Of a stretch of DNA of 64,000 nucleotides, positions 25,437 to 34,596 are shown piece after piece. This DNA comes from Exiguobacterium indicum HHS 31. Its GTDB lineage: Bacteria; Bacillota; Bacilli; Exiguobacteriales; Exiguobacteriaceae. The notes beneath the pieces are model-generated. The model saw only the letters and a list, made by a program, of their open reading frames with translations, did no database searches and was not told the DNA's origin. Location: NCBI RefSeq assembly GCF_001939065.1, contig NZ_MPSZ01000001.1, forward strand, positions 620,001 to 684,000, given 5' to 3'. How positions within the stretch are numbered: the first letter of the stretch is position 1; every line of letters begins with the position of its first letter. A program made the translations under genes and the position numbers.

Positions 25437-26116
25437 ATGTCGCTTCTAGATAAGTTACTACAAGAACCTGCCGTTTCTGAGGTACCACGTTTACATAGTG
25501 CTCTTCTTGCGAAAGAACGAGACGAGGCTTGCGCAAAGCGTGGTTGTTACATATGGAGGGGTTCATTGAAGAAGCGGATACATGGTACTTCGAACGACAG
25601 CGGACGTTTGTGAGTTGGTTATTGACTACCTGTGAAGGAGAGGCAGACGCTTCGGTCATCTTGATTCATCCACTAAAAGAACGCTTCCTAAAACCAATCT
25701 TGAATCAATGGATGAAAGAGTTGCCGGATGACGTCCGACCGTATCGCTGGTATGGTCTTTTCTTTGATGAAGATGACCGTTTCATCTACTTACAAGAGGC
25801 GATTACACGTGGAGGAAGACGGGAGCAGTTAGCGATCGAGACGATGATTGATCATCACTTGTATGGACTTTGGTATTCTTTCCACCATCTCGATGATGAT
25901 TTGTATTTAGGAGAAATAGAAGAGGACGCAGCAACCTTATCAGTGGCTTGGTTACTAATCGAGCAACTCGAAGATGCGGTTTTCAAATCGGAATATATTA
26001 ACGAATGGCAGAAGATGAATCAAACCTTAACGGATTGGACTCGTTTCCGGCAAGAGCAAACCACCGGATTCATGGAGTGGCGCATGCAACAAGAATCAAG
26101 GGTTGAGTTTGATTAA
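25437..26116 (+). pseudogene. Frameshifted gene of an uncharacterised family
   Basis: ATG at 25437 with AAGGAG opens a frame (MSLLDKLLQEPAVSEVPRLH...) that stops soon, while a second frame from 25529 continues as one sensible protein of 195 residues to 26116. The join is at 25527-25530, where one base seems deleted (GACGAGGC-TTGCGC). The C-terminal part (WYSFHHLDDDLYLGEIEED) resembles a family common in Bacillus with HHLPxYYIG-type sequence. It could be a real loss or an assembly error. Confidence 0.75.
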
Positions 26117-26178
26117 TCCAATGGCATTACCAAGTTAGAAATGTCCTCTCCGTTATATTTAAGAAAGAGGTATTTAAC

Positions 26179-27351
26179 ATGAAAAAACTAGGCACGTTTA
26201 CAAGTCACAAAGGGAATCTGATTGTCTCGGATCCGGCTTTCCTTGAGCCGGATGTAGAATACAACGTGACAATTCCAGTTGAACAAGGTTCGATTTGGAC
26301 GGTCTTCTATGACGAAGATGAGTTCGAATCAATCAATTTGCTTTACCTAACAGTGAACGAAAAAACGGAGATAGCTCCATCCGATTTCGAACCGCTATCC
26401 GATCTAGTCGTCGTCGATTCAGCGCAACTCGTCGTCATGAACACAGCGGATTACGGGAGACGGGAAGCCATCGACTGGGAGATTCGAAATACGCTAGAGT
26501 TCGACGAAGAAATCGATCCGTTCTATATCGCAATCTCAGATGAAATGATGGAAGATGAAATCTTCCTGTTTCCGTTCGGTGTCGCCGTTCAGTTAATGGG
26601 GGACGGACACTATGAAGTCCTTGTCCGACGGGAAAACGGTGACATGACAGGGATTGCGATCGTCCTCGGAGAACATGAGGCTTTTGAAGAAAACGATGAC
26701 GAGAAAGAAATATCGCTGGAAGACGTTGAAGTTCCACGACTGAATCATCAGAACACTGCTTTACCAGACGATGTCTTTCTTACAAATATCCTTCAGGCGA
26801 TGCGACTATTTTATGTGAACGATCAAAAATCCTTGAAATACAGCATTCCAATCGAAGGTGAGAAGGTTGAGTACAAGCTGTATTTGTATGATTATTCATC
26901 CTCCATCCAAAACTATCAAGTGTCCGTGGAGAGTCCTTGTCCAGAAGCCCGCCTCCAAGCATTCGAGACCAATCATTTTGCGATTCCGAAGTGGTATAAA
27001 GAGATTTTGAGAGTCTGTAACGGTGTGCGTTTTTCCGAAGAGTTGAACTTAAACGGTATTCCGTTGACGAGCTGGAACGGGTTATCGCATGAGATCCAGG
27101 GCAATCTCTCGGACAGTCTCGATGAATACGCGTTAACCGAGTTCGATGCAATCCGTGACAAGTATTTCTTTTTTGGCTCGTCGTTTAGACAGGACGAATA
27201 CTATGCAGTATTGAAAGAGCGTCCAGACGAAGCTGTCTATTGCTTCGACTATAGAACGTTAAAACTTAAACCTAAGGCAACGACTTTCCAAGATATCGTC
27301 CGTGATGCGTGGCGCGCGTGTAATCTAAAAGCACTCCATAAAAGAATGTGA
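26179..27351 (+). CDS. Two-domain protein with C-terminal SUKH domain
   Basis: 390 residues. The N-terminal 170 begin GTFTSHKGNLIVSDPAFLE and are rich in strands; this opening recalls DUF4241-like domains found beside SUKH in toxin-immunity loci (weak match by eye). Residues about 195-385 look SUKH-like (AIPKWYKEILRVCNGVRF, then YFFFGSSFRQDEYYAV and a final FQDIVRDAW helix). GAAAGAGG precedes ATG. It follows the same tight head-to-tail layout as its neighbours. Confidence 0.65.
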   Translation: MKKLGTFTSHKGNLIVSDPAFLEPDVEYNVTIPVEQGSIWTVFYDEDEFESINLLYLTVNEKTEIAPSDFEPLSDLVVVDSAQLVVMNTADYGRREAIDWEIRNTLEFDEEIDPFYIAISDEMMEDEIFLFPFGVAVQLMGDGHYEVLVRRENGDMTGIAIVLGEHEAFEENDDEKEISLEDVEVPRLNHQNTALPDDVFLTNILQAMRLFYVNDQKSLKYSIPIEGEKVEYKLYLYDYSSSIQNYQVSVESPCPEARLQAFETNHFAIPKWYKEILRVCNGVRFSEELNLNGIPLTSWNGLSHEIQGNLSDSLDEYALTEFDAIRDKYFFFGSSFRQDEYYAVLKERPDEAVYCFDYRTLKLKPKATTFQDIVRDAWRACNLKALHKRM

Positions 27352-27361
27352 GGATGATCTC

Positions 27362-27841
27362 ATGAAAATAATCTATTCTCGTGAAGACTTACTCGCACTC
27401 GAAGATTCCTTTGAATATGAGGTGGGATTGCCAGTCCGCATCAGAGAACTTCCGGATTCCGTTATCGAAGAGGAGCTACCGGATAGCCGCGAACATTTGG
27501 ATCGTCTTCTAAAAGATGATTATACATTGGTCATTCAAAAACCGCGAATTCCGAATCCTCCTGTATTCGCGGGGTTACACGTGATATCGGAGAACACGGT
27601 CATGAAATTATATGTCTACGAGGCGAATCATTGTGAAGATGCGTTATGGGATGTCCTATCCGAAAATGAATACAATCGGCACTGGGCATATTTTTTACTG
27701 AAGAAAATCGAAGGTGTCAGATTCGAATGGCCTTATACGAATGAAGCTCAAAGTTCGCTGAAACTGTCTAATCTCAAAACAAATGAACTCGTACATCTAC
27801 GATTTGAAACCAATCAAAGCGTAACGTGTCAATGGGAATGA
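27362..27841 (+). CDS. Unrecognised soluble protein
   Basis: 159 residues, acidic, no TM or signal. Starts 10 bases after the previous gene with AGGATGATCTC. Features seen: a charged N-terminal half with a Pro-rich strand (IQKPRIPNPPVFAGL) and a C-terminal WAYFLLKKIEGVRFEW. No family recognised; the surrounding genes suggest an immunity-type protein. Confidence 0.6.
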   Translation: MKIIYSREDLLALEDSFEYEVGLPVRIRELPDSVIEEELPDSREHLDRLLKDDYTLVIQKPRIPNPPVFAGLHVISENTVMKLYVYEANHCEDALWDVLSENEYNRHWAYFLLKKIEGVRFEWPYTNEAQSSLKLSNLKTNELVHLRFETNQSVTCQWE

Positions 27842-27856
27842 AAAAGGAGATACTTC

Positions 27857-28489
27857 ATGAAAACGTATCTTGAAGAGCATAGCGATGCGACACGCATCTT
27901 TCCATGGCTTGCGGATGCGAGTTCATCAATTCGCTGTCTATGTGTGGTCGGTGAGATGCTTTTGTTTCCAGAAGATATCGTCCAGTTCAAACAAATCAGT
28001 AGTGAGATGTTCCGTGATGAGCTAGCGAAAAAGCATGCGCTAAGCACGTATCGCTTTTATGTAGTAGTGTGTGTCAGAAATGAGTTTCAGTCCAAAAGAA
28101 TCTTTGATTACTACAAGCTGTGGCGTCTACTCGAACGAGAAGAGATGCTCGAGGGCTTCACCTCTCGAATAGAAGTACTGGTCCAAGTGGGGAAAGAACC
28201 GTACTACGTTGGGATTGCTGAATTTGGTATCGAACAGCTCTCGACAGCTATCGAGATGATTAGTGATTCTCCAGCTATGTATACCATTATTTGTGCGAAT
28301 CATGATCGACCGTCACACTGTCAGGAGTTACTTGATCAGGTGCTCGAGATTGGCTTAACAGAAAGTGGAAACTTACCAGTTGTCGAGATGGTCACGACAC
28401 TAACCGCACAAGGTTATGCCGTTTGCACATGGGGAAGTTCGAGTGAAGAACAGGAACTACAGTGTTTTTATACGGCAGCTTTCTTATAA
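27857..28489 (+). CDS. Unrecognised soluble protein
   Basis: 210 residues with AAAAAGGAG before ATG, 15 bases after its neighbour. It alternates strand and helix (YRFYVVVCVRN, IFDYYKLWRLLERE, YTIICANHDR) like an alpha/beta domain. No signal or TM. Function unknown. Confidence 0.6.
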   Translation: MKTYLEEHSDATRIFPWLADASSSIRCLCVVGEMLLFPEDIVQFKQISSEMFRDELAKKHALSTYRFYVVVCVRNEFQSKRIFDYYKLWRLLEREEMLEGFTSRIEVLVQVGKEPYYVGIAEFGIEQLSTAIEMISDSPAMYTIICANHDRPSHCQELLDQVLEIGLTESGNLPVVEMVTTLTAQGYAVCTWGSSSEEQELQCFYTAAFL

Positions 28490-28511
28490 CAATGTAGAAA
28501 GAAGGAATTCG

Positions 28512-28994
28512 ATGAGTCTGCGTGGCGTATCGTTTGAAATTCCGAATGAACCGGGACGTGTCTTGCTCGACATATTAAGTGCGATTGAAATGAAGGCGTA
28601 TGATTGGTTTCTTCGTAACTTTGATTTTCCGATCCAAACCATGGGTGGGGAGTTGTATGACAGTTTAGAAGAGTTTTCAATCGATCGGATAGCGACAGGA
28701 CATGAACTAGCGAAATGGCTAAGGGGACCAAGCAATTACTTGATCTTTGCTGAATTGTTTGCATTTCAAAGTGGTCAGACTGAAGAAGTAGGAATAACGT
28801 ATGAGTGGTTTCAGAAAAGCAATTGTCACATCGCGATTTTGGTGTATGACTGCACGTACGTCGATATCTATTGTAAGGAGCAGCACGTATCCGAAGCATT
28901 TTATGAGAACGCCGTGAGACGTGGATATACCGGAATCGAATGGGTGACAGATGATAATGATCCTCGGACTCGTTTGTCGGTATGGTCAGAATAA
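28512..28994 (+). CDS. DUF2691 protein
   Basis: 160 residues matching DUF2691 from end to end: the opening RGVSFEIPNEPG, the central LIFAELFAFQ, HIAILVYDCTYVDIYCKE, and the terminal DDNDPRTRLSVW. The family is known from Bacillus as small soluble proteins without assigned function. AAAGAAGGAATTCG precedes ATG; an upstream in-frame extension overlaps the previous gene and is rejected. Confidence 0.85.
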   Translation: MSLRGVSFEIPNEPGRVLLDILSAIEMKAYDWFLRNFDFPIQTMGGELYDSLEEFSIDRIATGHELAKWLRGPSNYLIFAELFAFQSGQTEEVGITYEWFQKSNCHIAILVYDCTYVDIYCKEQHVSEAFYENAVRRGYTGIEWVTDDNDPRTRLSVWSE

Positions 28995-29083
28995 GACACT
29001 GTTCAGACGAACAGATGTAAAAGCTAAACGTTCAAGATAAGAGACATGAACTACGAACTGTTGATGGAGGAGCGAAACTACTC

Positions 29084-30088
29084 ATGATCCAACTGACAAA
29101 ACAAAACGGCTCGGATACGCTCTACCAAACAATCTATACAGAGGGACGCCTCATCGTTCAACATCAAGGAATCGTTGGAGCGTGGGTGAAAGCAGAAAAC
29201 GTAAAGCAAATGCGTGTCTCGCGCTTCAAACGATTAGGTGTACAGATTTTGCAGCTGATCGAGAAGTTTGAACGTCAAGGCTATCGCGAGCTGAACGAGA
29301 CAGATTACCGGGAATTAATCGTCCAGTTTTCTTATGAAAAGGATCAGGAAGAAACAGCGCTCGAGCGACGTTACATGATGGAAGAAGTAATCAATGATGG
29401 TTTGCTTCATACGGGGAACGGCTACTGCGAAGGGGGAGATATCGGTAGCGGTACGACGAATATCTTTTACCATGTCCTTGATGTCGAGGCAGCCATTGCA
29501 CTAATTTTTGAAGAGACGAAAGCACGCGATGTACAAGACGAACCAAAAATTGCAGTACAAGAAGGAGCAGCGTACACCGTTCTATATCCTCAAGGAGCGA
29601 CGTTCGATTTGATTGGTGAAGGTAAACCATGGAGCTGGATTCCGATGACGCAAGCGGAGGACGAGAAGATATGGCACGTCATTGATCAACAATTTCAATT
29701 CGCACCCAGTACGACAGTTTTCCCCTCATACCATGCCCCGAGTCCGTTCATTACATACGAAGTGGATTATGAAAAAAGCGAAGAAATCGAGCAAACGTTA
29801 AAGCGTATTCTGATCGAGCTAAGTGTTGAAGGAGAACGCGTCATGGCGCTCGATTGGAATCATCAAGGGTATTGGATCGACCCAAGACATCCGTTTCTTC
29901 GCAATGAAGAAGGAGACTGGATGATTCCAGCAGTTCCAGATGGCGATTACTCCTTTTTCATCGCTCGTGATTTTCGCTGGGGATATCTCGGTCACCCGTG
30001 GGAGGGTAGCATCACGTTGTTTGGAGAAGACATGATCTCTGCGTTTCAAAGAACGGAGAGTTTTTCGAATGAAATCCGAAGAGGATAA
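29084..30088 (+). CDS. WGR-like - DUF2716 fusion protein
   Basis: 334 residues. Residues 1-75 hold the WGR-like pattern (MIQLTKQNGSDTLYQTIYTEGRLIVQHQG in part, ending KFERQGYRELNE). Residues 75-155 match the second half of the 22.9-kb protein. From about 190 the sequence fits DUF2716: KIWHVIDQQFQF, ALDWNHQGYWIDPR, DGDYSFFIARDFRWG and LGHPWEGSITLFGEDMI. DUF2716 occurs in immunity-type proteins. TGGAGGAGCG precedes ATG. Confidence 0.8.
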   Translation: MIQLTKQNGSDTLYQTIYTEGRLIVQHQGIVGAWVKAENVKQMRVSRFKRLGVQILQLIEKFERQGYRELNETDYRELIVQFSYEKDQEETALERRYMMEEVINDGLLHTGNGYCEGGDIGSGTTNIFYHVLDVEAAIALIFEETKARDVQDEPKIAVQEGAAYTVLYPQGATFDLIGEGKPWSWIPMTQAEDEKIWHVIDQQFQFAPSTTVFPSYHAPSPFITYEVDYEKSEEIEQTLKRILIELSVEGERVMALDWNHQGYWIDPRHPFLRNEEGDWMIPAVPDGDYSFFIARDFRWGYLGHPWEGSITLFGEDMISAFQRTESFSNEIRRG

Positions 30089-30102
30089 AAGGAGGACCGG
30101 AA

Positions 30103-30270
30103 GTGAGAACACCATACGACGAGTATCACGGAACCGCATTATGGCAGGTCATCTCGGAGACAATCAATGAATTAGTCGACAATGATGATCTTGAAGAACG
30201 GACGACGCATGAACATATCGTGGGCTATCTTTGTAGCAAACTAGAAGGTCGGATGAAAGATGAAAAATAA
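30103..30270 (+). CDS. 55-residue small protein
   Basis: GTG start 7 bases after AAAAGGAGGACC, then MRTPYDEYHGTALWQVIS, INELVDNDDLEER and EHIVGYLCSKLEG. The pattern 'Y.GT.LW..I...I..L..N.D....T....IVGYL...L' belongs, from memory, to a family of small proteins seen in immunity-rich loci. It overlaps the next gene by 11 bases, implying translational coupling. It is complete despite its size. Confidence 0.75.
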   Translation: MRTPYDEYHGTALWQVISETINELVDNDDLEERTTHEHIVGYLCSKLEGRMKDEK

Positions 30271-31036
30271 GAATAGGATGCTACTTGACCGAAACGACTG
30301 GATCGATGTGTTCCGGGAACTGCTACCACGCGACGATTGGCAAGACCTCGTCCGTCTTCAAGTAAGTCAGCATTCGTATCCGGTTGAAGTAAAGTTTCTG
30401 AAACGACCACTCAAGCAGAATCCGAACATCGGTGATTTTTCGGATTGGACGGTCCGATCTCACATGATTATGACCGACGACTCACAGCTTGAAAGATTTC
30501 TCGAACACCTTGTCATCGAACAGCAGGAAATGGCGACTGAAGCAGAAGTGACGCTCATTATCCAAAAACAAGGACAAGGAATCGTCCGAGTCACGAACGA
30601 TTGTGTCTCGATGTATGGAGTCGCGTATGAGGAGCTTGATGACGTTGGAACAGAGTATGAGAACTTTTTCGATGCAGTTTTATCGAATGCCTCGTTTCCA
30701 GTCGAGGTCGTCTTTTGTGGTCGGGATGTTTTAGAAAATGACGATTCGATTCACGTGTTGACGTTGCACGACTCCAATTGGCAAGCGGTATTTGAAGAAT
30801 GTTTATTGCATTTGCTGAATCGAAAAGAATTCACGCCAGTATTTTTTTCGAGAGATGCACGTCCCGCACGGCAAACGCTTGAAGACTTCATGTCTGAATT
30901 CTCGTTATTGATGCCCTATAACTTCATCGTGACCCGCGATGCAACAAATCGATTTGGCATGCTCGATCACTTTTGTACGAATGGAAAGATCGCGCATTTT
31001 GGAAAGGTGAACGATGGAGAGACGTCTTTCAAGTAA
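30260..31036 (+). CDS. Unrecognised protein with an internal repeat
   Basis: 258 residues. Two parts start alike, SYPVEVKFLKRPLKQN (about residue 35) and SFPVEVVFCGRDVLEN (about 148), each followed by a WTV/WQA strand and a FLEHLV/LLHLLN helix, so the protein is probably an internal duplication. No TM or signal. The start overlaps the 55-residue gene. Function unknown. Confidence 0.65.
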   Translation: MKNKNRMLLDRNDWIDVFRELLPRDDWQDLVRLQVSQHSYPVEVKFLKRPLKQNPNIGDFSDWTVRSHMIMTDDSQLERFLEHLVIEQQEMATEAEVTLIIQKQGQGIVRVTNDCVSMYGVAYEELDDVGTEYENFFDAVLSNASFPVEVVFCGRDVLENDDSIHVLTLHDSNWQAVFEECLLHLLNRKEFTPVFFSRDARPARQTLEDFMSEFSLLMPYNFIVTRDATNRFGMLDHFCTNGKIAHFGKVNDGETSFK

Positions 31037-31069
31037 CGATGGAAACATCATACATTAGGAGGAAGCATA

Positions 31070-31504
31070 ATGAGCTTAGCGTCATATATTTGTATGGAGA
31101 GACAAATTCCTGAGCAGTATCTCAATTTATATGAGGAAGATGAGACCGTTCCCTTATATATCGGTCCCTGTTTTGCGGATGAAGACTGTCTGTATGAAGT
31201 AAAAACGAAGCATTTTCACAAATGGTATGTATATGAAATTTCGAGTAACTGGGGCATCGAGATCGTTGAACCTTTTGATTCCGAAATTGCACTGGAATCG
31301 AAAGAAAAGCTACGTTATCTGTTTACGTTCATGAATGACTTCTTAGACGAGGGTGAATCGTTCGAATTGTATACCTGTTGGATTGGGGAAGAATCCGATC
31401 CGCAAGTGAAAAGTATGACGTTATCATTGGCACTTGATCAGTTAGAAGACATTGAGATTCCTGAAAGAACGCATATTTTGATCACGAAACAGAGTAAAAA
31501 CTAA
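31070..31504 (+). CDS. Unrecognised acidic soluble protein
   Basis: 144 residues, strongly acidic (EEDETVP, DFLDEGESFE), with TAGGAGGAAGC before ATG. Strand-rich centre (LYEVKTKHFHKWYVYEI). Last plus-strand gene before a terminator and one minus-strand gene. Function unknown. Confidence 0.6.
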   Translation: MSLASYICMERQIPEQYLNLYEEDETVPLYIGPCFADEDCLYEVKTKHFHKWYVYEISSNWGIEIVEPFDSEIALESKEKLRYLFTFMNDFLDEGESFELYTCWIGEESDPQVKSMTLSLALDQLEDIEIPERTHILITKQSKN

Positions 31505-31505
31505 A

Positions 31506-31528
31506 AAGCCGCTGATCCACAGCGGCTT
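31506..31528. terminator. Bidirectional terminator
   Basis: A perfect 9-bp GC-rich stem AAGCCGCTG/CAGCGGCTT with a 5-base loop between convergent genes. Confidence 0.75.
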
Positions 31529-31541
31529 CAGTTTATTTGGT

Positions 31542-32045
31542 TCACTCTTGTGCATAGACGATGTCTGCGATGGCATGGACCTGAGCAAGCGTCATTTCGG
31601 AATAGAATTCGATCGACAAAGGATGATCCGTCGGCTCGAGTTCAAAGAAAGGGAGTTGACCGGTTCCTTCATCATGAACCATCACTTTTAAGTTGACGGT
31701 ATCCGGGTAAGCGGGTAGATCGCTTGAAAACCAGCCGAACATCGGCTCCTCGATGCGAGGACGTTTCTTCTCGATGAAGCGAGCGAAGTTTTCGGGGCTC
31801 AGGCTAACCCATGTAATCCACCAGAAGGGTTCGTCTTGTCCAGCAATCGGGAGTTCAAGAATGCCCTTCAAGAAATAATGCGGACCGTTCAGTTCTAAGA
31901 CACACCACGTATCATGCATCTCGCTTTTCGTTTCTTGCTCTTTCTCAGACATTTGTTCGTAGTAGACCGGTCCGAGTGTTTCATATTCAGTCGGGAGTTC
32001 ATCGTGTCTCTCGCCACAGATGGCGCAAGGCATAAGTTTTTTCAC
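31542..32045 (-). CDS. DUF2199 protein
   Basis: 167 residues. It begins with a CAICGERHDELP zinc-knuckle-like segment, then YETLGPVYYEQM, MHDTWCVL, the ILELPI segment, ITWVSLSPENFARF, FGWFSSDLPAYPDT and TDHPLSIEFYSEMT, the DUF2199 pattern through its length. The GTG at 32045 sits 8 bases after AGAGG; a GTG three codons earlier overlaps that site. The only clear minus-strand member in the left half of the array. Function unknown. Confidence 0.8.
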   Translation of the reverse strand: MKKLMPCAICGERHDELPTEYETLGPVYYEQMSEKEQETKSEMHDTWCVLELNGPHYFLKGILELPIAGQDEPFWWITWVSLSPENFARFIEKKRPRIEEPMFGWFSSDLPAYPDTVNLKVMVHDEGTGQLPFFELEPTDHPLSIEFYSEMTLAQVHAIADIVYAQE

Positions 32046-32179
32046 TGGAATCACCTCTAAGTTGGGTTATGTATGTCTCGTTGTCGAACGTTAGAAGAGA
32101 GCATACTTGTAGTGTAACACCCGTTAGTAGAGAATCCTGATGAAGACCGTGACAATCCAGAGAAAGTGAGGGGATTAAC

Positions 32180-32797
32180 GTGCACATTTACATCGAAGAA
32201 CAGCAAAATCATGCGAAGACGATTAAAGAATATCATCTGACAGTGAAAGGACAAGACCGAATCACATCCATTTTTTCTTTCGAGTATTATGACGATGATT
32301 CAAAAGAAGATGAAGTCATCTCTTACGAAATAGTGTTAACCCAGTTATTCTCGCGGTTAAATCGTTTTCCAATCTATCTCTCTTTTGGATTCCATGAACT
32401 GACTGATTTAGAAAAAGAAGATTTGCTGTCTACGGCTAAGCACAAACAATTACTGTATACAGAGACCTCAATCACTAAGCGTGAAAGATATATGACCGTC
32501 GAAGTGAATCAACCGACTGACTTATTGCAAATACTAGCGAAGACCATTTCATTGGCTTGGAACAACGGTTACTATTTGATTGCTTTCACTGATGTATTGA
32601 AGTTTGAAACGAGGAGAGTAAGACGCTGGTTGATCAAAAAAGAGAGAGCAGTGCCAGTAATCGATATGACGAAACCGACGACATTTTTTAAAACCGGCTT
32701 TGATTTCGAGAATGTCCTGATCTTTTCGAATGAAACAGATTTCGATGCGTTAGAAAAAATAGAAGCACTGTTTCCAGAAGATGAAATCGAGCGGTAA
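32180..32797 (+). CDS. Triplicated uncharacterised family, copy 1 (divergent)
   Basis: 205 residues starting at GTG after GTGAGGGG. Shares with the next two genes: an EEQQNHAKTIKEYHL-type opening, SRLNRFPIYLSFGFH, FTDVLKFETRRVRRWLIKKERAVPVI, and an ending FSNETDFDALEKIEALFP. It is the most divergent of three tandem copies. The conserved RLNRFP and KKER...PVI segments may mark a binding surface. Function unknown; not seen by me outside this array. Confidence 0.7.
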   Translation: MHIYIEEQQNHAKTIKEYHLTVKGQDRITSIFSFEYYDDDSKEDEVISYEIVLTQLFSRLNRFPIYLSFGFHELTDLEKEDLLSTAKHKQLLYTETSITKRERYMTVEVNQPTDLLQILAKTISLAWNNGYYLIAFTDVLKFETRRVRRWLIKKERAVPVIDMTKPTTFFKTGFDFENVLIFSNETDFDALEKIEALFPEDEIER

Positions 32798-32824
32798 TAA
32801 AGTGATTGAGAGAGGAGTGGAATC

Positions 32825-33439
32825 GTGTTAGATGTCTATTTTGAGAAGCATGTGGATCACGCACAAGTGTTCAAAGACAGATACTTGTACGTTGATCGAC
32901 CAGAACGTATCGACTTCATCTATTCGATGGGGTGTCTACCGGATATGGAAACTAAAAGCGACTATCAAGGCGATTCAAATCGAGTCTTGAAACAATTTTT
33001 GACGCGTCTCAATCGGTTCCCGATTTTCGTCACGTTCGGTGGAAGTTTTACGGACGAGGAGGTCGAGCCGTACTTTCAAAAGCATAATCTATCGTATACA
33101 AAGGTTCGACCAAACAAGAACCTATACTATCACGTTCAAGTGCATGACGCGACCGAACTTGAGTTGTTGCTAGATGAGACCTATTGGTATGGGGCTGTGA
33201 ACGAAGACTTCTTTATATCGTTTACGAATCTCTTGACGTTTGAGCGGAGAATAATTAAGGGATGGTTTTTCAAAAAAGAACGTATCGTTCCCGTCATTCA
33301 TGTGACGAAAAAGATGTCGTTCATCACGATGGAACATGATTTCATGGGCTATTATCTGTTTTCGAATGAACCCTGTTTTAATACCGAGGACAAGGTGAAA
33401 GCCATCTTTCCTGACGACGGTACCATTGAATTCTATTGA
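32825..33439 (+). CDS. Triplicated uncharacterised family, copy 2
   Basis: 204 residues, GTG start after GAGAGGAG, 27 bases after copy 1. Very close to copy 3 (shared MEHDFMGYYLFSNE, WFFKKERIVPVI, TRLNRFP, LLLDETYWY). Copy 2 and copy 3 also agree at the DNA level over long stretches, so this duplication is recent. Soluble, acidic. Confidence 0.75.
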   Translation: MLDVYFEKHVDHAQVFKDRYLYVDRPERIDFIYSMGCLPDMETKSDYQGDSNRVLKQFLTRLNRFPIFVTFGGSFTDEEVEPYFQKHNLSYTKVRPNKNLYYHVQVHDATELELLLDETYWYGAVNEDFFISFTNLLTFERRIIKGWFFKKERIVPVIHVTKKMSFITMEHDFMGYYLFSNEPCFNTEDKVKAIFPDDGTIEFY

Positions 33440-33506
33440 TGAAACCAGCAACTCGATTTAGTTGGATGATGTAGATGGATCAAGCAGAATACGCGGAGGG
33501 ATTTCC

Positions 33507-34124
33507 ATGTTATACATCGATCTCGAAAAACATACGAATCATGCAAAAGTGATCAAAGACCGTTATCTCGATATTGATCAACCAGGTGTTATTAAGTCGA
33601 TTTATTCGATGGGATGTCTTCCGAATGACGAGAAACGAGACTATCAACATGACTCCAATGAAGTACTGAAGCATTTTTTGACGCGTCTGAATCGCTTTCC
33701 GCTATTCGTCACGTTCGGTGGTGGTTTTACCAATGAAGAAGTGGAACCGTTTTTTCAGAAGGAAAACCTATGCTATACAAAGATTCAACCAGATAAGTGC
33801 AGTCCTTTTTATAGCGTTCAAGTGAACGATGCGAGCGAACTTGAGCGTCTGCTGGATGAAACGTATTGGTATGCGGCAGTAAACGATTTTTATTTCCTAT
33901 CCTTTACGAATCTCCTGACGTTTGAGCGGAAAATGGTCAAAGGATGGTTTTTCAAAAAAGAACGTATCGTTCCAGTCATTCGTGCGACGAAAGAGATGTC
34001 GTTCATCACAATGGAGCATGATTTCATGGGCTATTATCTGTTTTCGAATGAAGCTTGTTTTGATAGTGAAGACAAGGTAAAAGCGTTTCTTCCAAAAGGA
34101 GAAGGCATCGACTACTATGATTGA
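33507..34124 (+). CDS. Triplicated uncharacterised family, copy 3
   Basis: 205 residues starting at the ATG after GGAGGGATTTCC; a longer in-frame start lacks a ribosome site. Same architecture as copy 2 with scattered substitutions. No TM or signal. Tandem copies kept intact suggest selection for variants. Confidence 0.75.
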   Translation: MLYIDLEKHTNHAKVIKDRYLDIDQPGVIKSIYSMGCLPNDEKRDYQHDSNEVLKHFLTRLNRFPLFVTFGGGFTNEEVEPFFQKENLCYTKIQPDKCSPFYSVQVNDASELERLLDETYWYAAVNDFYFLSFTNLLTFERKMVKGWFFKKERIVPVIRATKEMSFITMEHDFMGYYLFSNEACFDSEDKVKAFLPKGEGIDYYD

Positions 34125-34156
34125 CATTCATAGGAACGATATAAAGGAGGACGATC

Positions 34157-34552
34157 ATGTTTGGGATCAGTATGAGTCTAAAAGAAGTGCCAGAAAACGA
34201 AAAAGAGATTCTCCCATTTCCGGGTCACATCCAACGCTTTTTAAGAGAAGAATTCGCAAGTACCTCCAATCGCTGTGACCTCTTGATTGATCTCGATCCT
34301 TACGGCGATAAGTTGTTTAGAGTGAGAGAAGTGAACGAGTTGATTGGAATTTGCGAGCTGCTTATTCAACGCTATTGCACACCGAAGGAAGCGTGGATGA
34401 TGAATCAAGCGAATCATTATGCGAGTGAGCCGTGGATGATACATCAATCAGATAAACGAATCATGGAACTACATCAATTTTTAGAATTGTTGAAGCGGAT
34501 GTGCATCGCGTCGGTCTATCAAAATACGTTGATTTGCTTTTGGGGCGACTAA
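34157..34552 (+). CDS. Unrecognised small soluble protein
   Basis: 131 residues with AAAGGAGGACG before ATG. Notable segment DLLIDLDPYGDKLFRVREVN followed by LIGICELLIQRY and a helical C-terminus ending FWGD; I recall similar Bacillus proteins of unknown role but cannot name the family. Compact, helical, cytoplasmic. Confidence 0.6.
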   Translation: MFGISMSLKEVPENEKEILPFPGHIQRFLREEFASTSNRCDLLIDLDPYGDKLFRVREVNELIGICELLIQRYCTPKEAWMMNQANHYASEPWMIHQSDKRIMELHQFLELLKRMCIASVYQNTLICFWGD

Positions 34553-34596
34553 ACGATTGAATGTTGAAGAATATATAAAAATTGGAGTTTTGAAAA

